Source: Clostridia bacterium (GTDB lineage: Bacteria > Bacillota > Clostridia > TANB77 > CAG-508). Taken from it: 64,000 nt of DNA. The notes under the pieces are model-generated. The model saw only the letters and a list, made by a program, of their open reading frames with translations, was not told the DNA's origin and searched no databases. Shown here piece by piece: positions 57,074 to 64,000 of the stretch. The translations under genes and the position numbers were made by a program. Positions within the stretch are counted from its first letter, which is position 1, and every line of letters begins with the position of its first letter. The stretch covers positions 220,946-284,945 of the forward strand of contig JAGAKS010000017.1 in NCBI GenBank assembly GCA_017625465.1. Reading direction: 5' to 3'.

Positions 57074-58311
57074 AATTTTCCTCCATTCCAGCTGTAAATC
57101 CAGTTGAATATGCTATTTGTAAATTAAATCCCCCTGTATAAGCATCTACATCTATTATTTCACCTGCAAAATATAAACCAGAAACTATTTTTGATTCCAT
57201 TGTTTTTGGATTTATTTCTTTTATAGATATACCACCTGCAGTAACTATTGCCTCTTCTACTGGTCTAAAGCCTGTAATAGTTACTTCAAATTTTTTCATA
57301 AGCTGTACCAAAGCAAGTCTTTCTTCTCTAGTAATTTCATTTACCTTTTTCTCTGGTTTAATTTTTGAAAGCTCTATAATAACTGGTATCATTTTTTGTG
57401 GTAACAATTTTTCTAAGCTATTTTTGAACTCTTTATTTTTAAATTCATCAAAATCTCTTCTTATTCTTAAATCCAAACTTTCTTCATCTAATGCTGGCTT
57501 TAAATCTATAAATAATTTTATATTATTTTTTCCAAAATTTTTATATCTTAGAAGATGTGCAGATGCTGATAAAATTGTAGGACCACTTAATCCAAAATGT
57601 GTAAATAACATTTCGCCAAAATCTTCATATATTTTTTTATTATTTTCCACGTCTTTTATCAAAATTTTTACATTTCTTAATGACAAACCTTGCAAACTTT
57701 GGCAAAGCTCTACATCTGCTGTAAGTGGAACCAAAGAACCTTTTGGACTAACTATTGTATGCCCTAACTTTTCTGCTAGATCATACCCATCACCATTAGA
57801 ACCTGTGGCTGGATAACTTTTTCCACCTGTAGCTAAAATAACTTTACTAGCATTTACTATCTCACCATTTTCTAATTTTACTCCACAAACTTCTCCTGAT
57901 TTTGTAAGCACTTCTGAGACTTTTTTATTAAGTTTTACATCTATATTATATTTTTTTATTTCTTTTATTAAAGCATCTACTACACTTTGTGCTTTATCTG
58001 TAACTGGAAAAATTCTATTTCCTCTTTCTTCTTTTACTTTCAAACCATTTTTCTCTAGCAAATCTATAATGTCTTGATTTGTAAAATTTTGAAAAGAACT
58101 ATATAAAAATCTTCCATTACCAGGAATATTTTTAATGAAATCTTCCATATCTACTGAACTAGTGATATTACATCTTCCTTTTCCAGTAATTAACATCTTT
58201 TTACCTAATATGCTATTTTTTTCAATAAGTGTAACAGAATTTTTTTGCCTTGCAGCAGATATTGCAGCTAACATTCCGTGCCGCTCCGCCACCTATAACT
58301 ATAACTTTCAT
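57066..58311 (-). CDS. BaiN/HI0933-family flavoprotein, read through a +1 shift at CGG-A
   Basis: 414 residues after skipping 58278. The ATG at 58311 is preceded by AGAGG, and begins MKVIVIGGGAA; then CGGA supplies Gly and reading continues MLAAISAARQKNSVTLIEKNSILGKKMLITGKGRCNITS. The result is the dinucleotide-binding GGGAAG motif with all three glycines. Frame zero ends after 20 codons. The rest is full-length: VILATGGKSYPATGSNGDGY, DFGEMLFTHFGLSGPTIL, GLYFAGEIIDVDAYTGGFNLQIAYSTG. FAD-dependent reductase; substrate unknown. Confidence 0.9.
58275..58278 (-). other. CGGA +1 recoding site in the BaiN-type gene
   Basis: Codon 12: GCG GCA CGG AAT GTT. Skipping C gives GCA then GGA ATG TTA GCT, restoring GGGAAGMLA. 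The glycine gained is part of the FAD-binding fold. Confidence 0.85.
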
Positions 58312-58319
58312 CTTAACCT

Positions 58320-60032
58320 CTAATCACCAACTTCTACACAATGTAAAGTATCAACAAGTTCTAATTGGTATTTTCCTATAAAATTTGGAAAATAATAGGT
58401 TTCTAATTCATAGCTAGGCTCAACTACCGTTTTACCTGTTTCATCTATTACTCCCCATTTACCATCCTTTTTTACTCCAGCAAATCCATATTCATTAAAA
58501 GCTGCAACTATATCATAGTTTGCCTCTACGACTACTTTTCCATCCTTATCACGAAATCCCCATTTGCCATCTTGTGAATATGCATACAATTTATTATCTT
58601 TAAACACTTCAGTATTTTTTACAGATTTTCCCGTTTTATCAAAATATTCAATTTGACTATCTGAATACGCTCTTATATAATTTTCATCTATTTTTTCCAC
58701 AACTGCATTACTTATTGTGCATACTTTTTCAAGCTTTGAGTCAAACAATGTAACTTCACCTGCGTCATTTCTAGCCTCTAAAATTTCAGTTCCTTCTACA
58801 TTTACTATAGAACTATATTCTGGCTCAATAACAGTACCTGTCCAAACATTAAGTACGCCAACATTGTTTTCTTCATTAGTAAAAATAAAATAATCTCCAA
58901 AAGCATAAGCAATATAAGTATATTTTTCATTTATTTGAGTATCTTTACTAATAATATTATAATAGCCTTCTTCATTTACTGCTATAAAATATGAAGAATT
59001 TTCGACCTCTATCATTGATAAATATGTATCTTTATTTATTAAATTTCCGTTTAAATCATAAAGCATATTGTTTTCGCCTTCTTGAACAGAAATATATTGA
59101 CCAGCAATTCCATATTTTGTATATTTTGTATCTAGTATTTTCTTTCCAGTATTTGTAAAAAATCCATATTTGCCAGATTTTTCAACAATAAATACATCTG
59201 ACTTATCTGAATAATTTATTGACTGGTAATTAAAATCTATTATTTGTTTTCCGTTTTTAAAAACTCCTCTTTTTCCTCTATTTCTGACAACTAAATATAT
59301 ATCATCTGGGTGATCATATTCTAATACACGTGAAATGGTTTCATATTGTAAACCTAAAACTGACTTTCCAGAATAATCTATATAACCATACATAACACCT
59401 GTATCAGTTTTTGTTGAAACAATGTATCCTGCTAAAGCATACCCATAATCTTGTAAACAATACTCATCTCCTGTGATACTGTCATACTTAGTTGGTATAA
59501 TTTCTTTTCCAGACAAATCAACAACACCATATAATCCATCTTTTTTTACTAAAAGTGCACCTGGTTTATTTTTTAAACTTGCAACAACTTCATAAATAGG
59601 CTCTGTTAACACTTCTCCGTCAATACTAAGCACTCCAAAAAAGCCATCTTTTTTATATCTTAAAACTTCACTTTCTAAAACTAGTTCTGTAGCATCTGAG
59701 GTTTCCAAGTAGCTTACTTCTTCATATTCTGTATATATTTTTTCACCTTCTTTATTTAAAACCGTAGACTCTCCATCTTGAACACAAATAAAAACGTCTT
59801 TTGATTGATTTGGAATATATATATCTGTATATTTTGGTTCAATTAAAATTTTACCTGTTTTATCTACGACTCCAACTTTATCATTTTTTGCATATAATAC
59901 AAAATATTCATAAGGAACTTTCACAGTTTTTTGAACAAAAACTTCTTCTGTAAGATTAGATTGCACTACAAAAAATGCTATTATCAAAGCCAATACAACA
60001 ACTACTGCTATTATTATCTTTTTTTGATTCAT
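58320..60032 (-). CDS. WG-repeat surface protein
   Basis: 570 residues. N-terminal helix (about 5-24), then many 35-45-residue WG repeats: DKVGVVDKTGKILIEPKYTDI, DGFFGVLSIDGEVLTEPIYEV, DGLYGVVDLSGKEIIPTKYDS, GKWGFRDKDGKVVVEANYDIV, GKWGVIDETGKTVVEPSYELE. Predicted beta-propeller-like extracytoplasmic domain. Function of the repeats is unknown. 8 bases before the flavoprotein gene. Confidence 0.9.
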   Translation of the reverse strand: MNQKKIIIAVVVVLALIIAFFVVQSNLTEEVFVQKTVKVPYEYFVLYAKNDKVGVVDKTGKILIEPKYTDIYIPNQSKDVFICVQDGESTVLNKEGEKIYTEYEEVSYLETSDATELVLESEVLRYKKDGFFGVLSIDGEVLTEPIYEVVASLKNKPGALLVKKDGLYGVVDLSGKEIIPTKYDSITGDEYCLQDYGYALAGYIVSTKTDTGVMYGYIDYSGKSVLGLQYETISRVLEYDHPDDIYLVVRNRGKRGVFKNGKQIIDFNYQSINYSDKSDVFIVEKSGKYGFFTNTGKKILDTKYTKYGIAGQYISVQEGENNMLYDLNGNLINKDTYLSMIEVENSSYFIAVNEEGYYNIISKDTQINEKYTYIAYAFGDYFIFTNEENNVGVLNVWTGTVIEPEYSSIVNVEGTEILEARNDAGEVTLFDSKLEKVCTISNAVVEKIDENYIRAYSDSQIEYFDKTGKSVKNTEVFKDNKLYAYSQDGKWGFRDKDGKVVVEANYDIVAAFNEYGFAGVKKDGKWGVIDETGKTVVEPSYELETYYFPNFIGKYQLELVDTLHCVEVGD

Positions 60033-60127
60033 TACAAATCACCTCTTGCTACAAATTTATCTAAATTATATCATATCTTTCTACAAAAATATACAATTAT
60101 TTTAAATCATTTTACAAAAAATGAAAA

Positions 60128-60157
60128 CAGACACTGGTGTTAAACTTCCAGTGCCTG
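60128..60157 (-). terminator. Terminator after the 49-residue basic protein gene
   Basis: A 10-bp stem with one mismatch CAGACACTGG/CCAGTGCCTG (60128-60137 with 60148-60157), followed on the minus strand by TTTTCATTTTTTG. Confidence 0.85.
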
Positions 60158-60206
60158 CTTCGTTGACGCCATAGCAAAAAATAATAAATGAAGATCTTTA
60201 TATGTA

Positions 60207-60356
60207 CTACAATATTCGTTTCGTTCCCTCCTTCATCTTACCGTGCAGTTTTCTTAGTTTACTGATCGCTTGCTTGCGAATGGGACTAGAGCCCTCACGT
60301 TTCTCCTTTTTTGCTAATTTTCGGCGCCTAAAGAACTCAAACATTTTAATAAACAT
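60207..60356 (-). CDS. 49-residue highly basic protein
   Basis: ATG at 60356 after GGGAGGTC. Sequence MFIKMFEFFRRRKLAKKEKR then a Lys/Arg-rich helix IRKQAISKLRKLHGKMKEGT. Predicted net charge is strongly positive, which could suit nucleic-acid binding or membrane association. It has its own consensus promoter and terminator, and GC-richer codon use than the neighbours, as at 18184 and 20111. No family recognised. Confidence 0.65.
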   Translation of the reverse strand: MFIKMFEFFRRRKLAKKEKREGSSPIRKQAISKLRKLHGKMKEGTKRIL

Positions 60357-60442
60357 AAGCTGACCTCCCTTCGTGGCTTTTATAAATGTTGTTAACGAGT
60401 TACTTTTAATAAAGTGGGAACTTCCCATAAATATACACTTTA

Positions 60443-60471
60443 ATTATAGCACATTTTTTTGTTTTTTTCAA
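60443..60471 (-). promoter_or_regulatory. Promoter of the 49-residue protein gene
   Basis: Minus strand TTGAAA, 17-base spacer, TATAAT with TGC before it. About 85 bases before the start codon. Confidence 0.75.
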
Positions 60472-60478
60472 CAAAAAA

Positions 60479-60501
60479 GCCCTAGTTTTTGACACTAGGG
60501 C
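60479..60501 (-). terminator. Terminator after ppaC
   Basis: An 8-bp perfect GC-rich stem GCCCTAGT/ACTAGGGC with a 7-base loop and six Us on the minus strand, 15 bases after the stop. Confidence 0.92.
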
Positions 60502-60516
60502 AATTTTATACAAACT

Positions 60517-61434
60517 TTAAGCATTTTCTGTCATTATAGGAACTATTTGTTTCTTTCTTGAAACAACGCCTTTTAATTCAATTATATTATCGACAATTTT
60601 TTCATTATATGCTTTTTCAGCAATATGTGCTGCATTTCCTAAAACTATTGCTTTTGAAGTACTTTCAACTATATCTGTAATTACAAACATAAATAAGTCT
60701 AATCCGTTTTCTTCAATAGATTTTTCCATTGCTGCTTCTAAATCTGCTTTCATTGTTAATACTTCATCAATTGAAGCTGTATTTACTTGTGCAATTATTG
60801 ATTTTTTATCTTTTAAATCTATTTTTTTAGCATCTATATTTAAAATTTCTTCAATTGTAAAAGAACTTAAATCTGTTCCTGCTTTTAACATGTCCATACC
60901 ATAAGTATCAACATCAATTTCTGCTATTTTTGCAAGTTCTGTTGCAACTTTTACATCTTCTTCTGTACATGTTGGTGATTTGAATAATAATGTATCAGAA
61001 ATAATAGCAGACAACATAAGACCTGCAATAGTTTTATCAATTTCAACACCATTTTCTTTATATAACTTGTACATTATAGTTTCTGTACAACCTACTGGTT
61101 CTGCTCTATAATATAAAGGATAAGATGTTTTCATTGATAATTTATGATGATCTACAATTTTTTTAATTACTACATTTTCAATATTTGGTATAAGTTCATC
61201 TGGATTTGCAGTATCTACAAGAATAACTTCTGTTTTATCCTCTGCATCCTCTATAAATTTAGGTGCTTCAACTCCTAAATAATTTAAAACATATTCTGTT
61301 TCTTTATTAATGTTTCCTAGTCTACAAGCTTCTACATCATTTCCTAATTTTTTTTCTAAATTAGCCATTACTAAGCTTGATGTTATTGAATCTGTATCTG
61401 GATTTTTGTGTCCAAAAATAAGTGTTTTTCCCAT
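60517..61434 (-). CDS. ppaC: Manganese-dependent inorganic pyrophosphatase
   Basis: 305 residues. DHH-family motifs: IFGHKNPDTDSITSS, VILVDTAN, KIVDHHKLS (DHH), GCTETIMYKLY and SAIISDTLLFKSPT; the C-terminal DHHA2 domain carries VVSRKKQIVP. Hydrolyses pyrophosphate. Class II enzyme of the Bacillus/Clostridium type. Confidence 0.96.
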   Translation of the reverse strand: MGKTLIFGHKNPDTDSITSSLVMANLEKKLGNDVEACRLGNINKETEYVLNYLGVEAPKFIEDAEDKTEVILVDTANPDELIPNIENVVIKKIVDHHKLSMKTSYPLYYRAEPVGCTETIMYKLYKENGVEIDKTIAGLMLSAIISDTLLFKSPTCTEEDVKVATELAKIAEIDVDTYGMDMLKAGTDLSSFTIEEILNIDAKKIDLKDKKSIIAQVNTASIDEVLTMKADLEAAMEKSIEENGLDLFMFVITDIVESTSKAIVLGNAAHIAEKAYNEKIVDNIIELKGVVSRKKQIVPIMTENA

Positions 61435-61499
61435 TTTTATTCTCCATTCTTCTTCATATTTTTACATTATAATACAACATTTTTTATTAAAAATCAATA

Positions 61500-62813
61500 T
61501 TATAAATTCAAATATTCTTTTATACTTTCTGTTAATCCTGTTATATAGGCTTCTCGATTATATAACATTTTTTCTAAATCTGTTTTTATGTATCCGAGTT
61601 CTATTTGATAACACTCAATTCCCAGATTTGAATTATAATATCTATTTGCACCAAAAGATGCATTTCTTCCATCTGCATAAGCATTTGTAGCAATTCCACC
61701 TACTTCTCTAATTGTGTATTGATAAGGTGTATCTGTCGTTATATTGTATGGCTCATATCCTTTTTTAAAAGCTGTGTTTTCGAATTGTTTAATTACTTGA
61801 TTCGTAAAATTCCATACAAACACTCCATCTGCTTTTCTATATCCAGAATTATTAGAATAAGAATTTGCACCAGTTTCTACAATTTTATTTGCCATAAGTT
61901 TAGCAAAATCTAAATTGCTTTTTGTTGGAGCATATATCTCTAAGCCTGACAAACCATTTGCACCATTATTTACATGAAAAGATAACATATATTTTGCTTT
62001 GCTTTCACAAGCAATTGTTATTCTTCCATTATCATTATACATATTTGTTGAATTAAAGCTATCAGTGTTTTCATCATCTCTTGTAAGTTTAACTTTTAAT
62101 CCTAATTCTTCAAGCTTAATTTTCAAATCTTTTGCATAATCTAAAGTTATATTAGCTTCACTATAACCATTTAAAGTTTCTCCTTTATCAGTGCCACCAT
62201 GACCACTATCTATAACAAAATCATAACACTCGACTTCATTTGCCGGAGTAATTTTCAAAGATAAATAATTACATTCGCTATCTTTTAGCTCTTTCTTAAA
62301 AAAGCCAATTTCTATTTTATTATTAGCATTATTTCTAGTAACCGTATAATATTCAATATTAGGATATACTGAAATATTTTCAAAAGTATAGTATCTAGCA
62401 TTAACATTGTTATTCATTTTTACTCTTAGAAAAACATAATAATTACCAGCATTTAGCTTATCTAACTCTACTGCCTTATTTATTTGTGCAGTTTCAAACA
62501 TAAGCAACTTATTATCAAGTTTTGTTTCAACATCGTAAGCAAATTCATTTTTTCCATCTGTTACTACCAATTTAACATTTTCTAAATTTTCTTTACTAAT
62601 ACCATCTAAGCTTCCTTCAATATTAAAGGAATCACCATAAGTATAAAATTTAGCAATTTGAGCTTCTTTATGTTGAAGCGACAAAAATAAATCTTCAACT
62701 TGTTTTACTTCTTGCTTTTTTGCATTGTTTCTAGAAACTTCAACGTATATACCAGAAGCAACTCCTAAAGCAATAATCATTAGAAAAATAATTTTAAAAA
62801 TTTGTTTTCCCAT
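61500..62813 (-). CDS. N-acetylmuramoyl-L-alanine amidase (Amidase_3), membrane-anchored
   Basis: 437 residues. N-terminal helix (about 4-22), an unassigned beta-rich region, then Amidase_3 from about residue 200: DFVIDSGHGGTDKGETLNGYSEANITLDYAKDLKIKLEELGLKVKLTRDD, MLSFHVNNGANGLSGLEIYAP, and the catalytic Glu near YYNSNLGIECYQIELGYI. Cuts the amide between the peptide stem and muramic acid. The N-terminal half resembles no family I recognise. Confidence 0.9.
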   Translation of the reverse strand: MGKQIFKIIFLMIIALGVASGIYVEVSRNNAKKQEVKQVEDLFLSLQHKEAQIAKFYTYGDSFNIEGSLDGISKENLENVKLVVTDGKNEFAYDVETKLDNKLLMFETAQINKAVELDKLNAGNYYVFLRVKMNNNVNARYYTFENISVYPNIEYYTVTRNNANNKIEIGFFKKELKDSECNYLSLKITPANEVECYDFVIDSGHGGTDKGETLNGYSEANITLDYAKDLKIKLEELGLKVKLTRDDENTDSFNSTNMYNDNGRITIACESKAKYMLSFHVNNGANGLSGLEIYAPTKSNLDFAKLMANKIVETGANSYSNNSGYRKADGVFVWNFTNQVIKQFENTAFKKGYEPYNITTDTPYQYTIREVGGIATNAYADGRNASFGANRYYNSNLGIECYQIELGYIKTDLEKMLYNREAYITGLTESIKEYLNL

Positions 62814-62831
62814 AAGGCTTGTCCGCCTTTC

Positions 62832-64000
62832 TTATTTTAATTTTGCTATTAAATCGTATTCTTTAACTCCGGTTATAATGCAATCTACAAAACTGCCTAT
62901 ATCTATTTTTTTCGTATTTTCTATAAATATAACTCCATCTTCATCTGGTATGTCCATATAACTTCTTGCTATATAATATTTTCCATCTGGAGTACAACCT
63001 TCAACTAAACTATTATAAGTATTTCCAATCTTTTCTTCTAATTTTATTTCAGCAATTTTTTGCTCTAATTTCATAAGTTTGTTTAGTCTTGCTTCTTTTG
63101 TTTTAGGATGAACTTGCTCTTTTATTTTAAAAGCTGGTGTTCCATCCTCTTTTGAATATTTAAAAGCACCCATTTTTTCAAATTTAGCTCTATTTACAAA
63201 TTCATATAGTTCAAAGAAATCCTCTTCTGTTTCTCCTGGAAAACCTACCATCATTGTAGTTCTTAAAATAACATTTGGTATTTCTTTTCTAATTTTATTT
63301 ATCAATTTTTCAATACTTTCGCTATTGCTGTGTCTATTCATTCTTTTTAAAACAGGGTTTGCAAAATGTTGAAGTGGTATGTCAAAATATTTACAAATTT
63401 TGTCGTTTTTCTTAACCACATCAATAAGTTCATCAGTAATGCTTTCAGGGTAAGCATATAGAAATCTAATCCACTTAAAACCTTCTATTTTACAAAGTTT
63501 TTCTAAAAGTTCTGCAAGCTTACTTTCTCCATACAAATCAATTCCATATTTTGTAGTATCTTGTGCTATAACGATTAATTCTTTAATTCCAGCTTTTGCA
63601 AGTTTTTCTGCCTCTTGCAAAACATCTTCCATTTTTCTGCTTATATATGGACCTCTTATGTATGGAATTGCACAATATGTACATCTATTTGAGCAACCTT
63701 CCGCAATTTTTAAATATGCAGTTGTATTACCAGTAGATACAATTCTATTCATATAATCAAGTGTATTTACAGATTCTTGTACTTTGACTAACTTAGAAAT
63801 CTGTTCCCACATAGTATCATAATCATCAATAGATAAAAATAAATCTACTTCTGGCATTGATTTTTCTAGGTCTTTTTTATATCTTTGAACCAAACATCCC
63901 ATAGCAATTAAATATTTACAATTTCCATTTTTCTTATATTCTGCCATTTCTAAAATTGTATTTATTGCTTCTTCTTTTGCGCTTTGAATAAATCCACATG
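62832..64000 (-). CDS. rimO: Ribosomal protein S12 methylthiotransferase RimO (partial, N-terminus outside)
   Basis: The reading frame continues to the window edge with CGFIQSAKEEAINTILEMAEYKK before the ATG at 63947. Radical-SAM cluster motif EGCSNRCTYCAIPYIRGPYISRKMEDVLQEA, IRFLYAYPESI and YFDIPLQHFANPVLKRMNRH; a TRAM domain at the C-terminus. Methylthiolates Asp of S12. RimO rather than MiaB is supported by the S12-type pattern (YAYPESITDELI, DIPLQH) as I remember it. Confidence 0.9.
   Translation of the reverse strand, partial: CGFIQSAKEEAINTILEMAEYKKNGNCKYLIAMGCLVQRYKKDLEKSMPEVDLFLSIDDYDTMWEQISKLVKVQESVNTLDYMNRIVSTGNTTAYLKIAEGCSNRCTYCAIPYIRGPYISRKMEDVLQEAEKLAKAGIKELIVIAQDTTKYGIDLYGESKLAELLEKLCKIEGFKWIRFLYAYPESITDELIDVVKKNDKICKYFDIPLQHFANPVLKRMNRHSNSESIEKLINKIRKEIPNVILRTTMMVGFPGETEEDFFELYEFVNRAKFEKMGAFKYSKEDGTPAFKIKEQVHPKTKEARLNKLMKLEQKIAEIKLEEKIGNTYNSLVEGCTPDGKYYIARSYMDIPDEDGVIFIENTKKIDIGSFVDCIITGVKEYDLIAKLK

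Noticed and set aside
7932..58278. Random sequencing or assembly indels
   Set aside because: Six extra bases, all C, all directly before GGA and all on a reading-frame boundary are not random; a systematic method artefact is not excluded, so raw reads should be checked.

Overview
The window comes from a very AT-rich, spore-lineage Firmicute, most likely an uncultured gut-type member of the Clostridia. The grounds are Spo0A, RemA, Asp23/AmaP, an SUF iron-sulfur operon of the Clostridia/Bacilli type, AGGAGG ribosome binding sites and dense rho-independent terminators. Most genes lie on the minus strand. No rRNA, tRNA, CRISPR array or transposase was seen.

Layout, low to high coordinate. 1-7533: a housekeeping block (asp23-amaP-DUF2273, fmt, def, priA, gmk, rpoZ, remA, yicC). 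7545-9837: rsmE, DUF3137 and lemA. 9921-15265: glycolytic operon gap-pgk-tpiA-gpmI plus a YezG-type gene. 15504-18024: small membrane genes, a YetF-DUF4363 pair and a glycosyltransferase. 18184-20476: two paralogous small genes of different base composition flanking glmU. 20594-25344: O-methyltransferase, typA, plsC, cmk and a P-loop ATPase. 25393-26522: a sipW/TasA-like pair with a structured leader. 26860-33840: envelope and transport genes, including a MATE transporter fused to a kinase-like domain. 33849-40361: a DtxR-like regulator followed by sufCBDSU and mnmA. 40461-43569: a DUF2207 protein and a 2,4-diaminopentanoate dehydrogenase homologue. 43753-51088: a tandemly duplicated cassette of a pilin-like leucine-rich-repeat protein plus a small membrane protein, each behind a conserved structured leader. 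51314-64000: regulator, deoD, WG-repeat proteins, spo0A, yigZ, BaiN-type flavoprotein, ppaC, amidase and rimO.

The outstanding observation concerns decoding. Six genes (rsmE, yetF, a DUF2207 protein, two pilin-like LRR proteins and a BaiN-type flavoprotein) are intact only if one base is skipped. In all six the skipped base is the C of an in-frame CGG followed by A (CGG-A). Skipping it makes the ribosome read GGA, and the glycine gained is at or near a conserved position in several of the families: the Rossmann GGGAAG motif of the flavoprotein and the glycine before the pilin cleavage site. Reading both strands by eye, I found no other in-frame CGG in any gene of ordinary composition. The two exceptions are the compositionally odd paralogues at 18184 and 20111, where CGG looks like ordinary arginine. 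The simplest model is that CGG is a free codon in this lineage and the quadruplet CGGA is decoded as glycine, or triggers +1 frameshifting. I know of no described system of this kind. A method-specific sequencing artefact is the main alternative.
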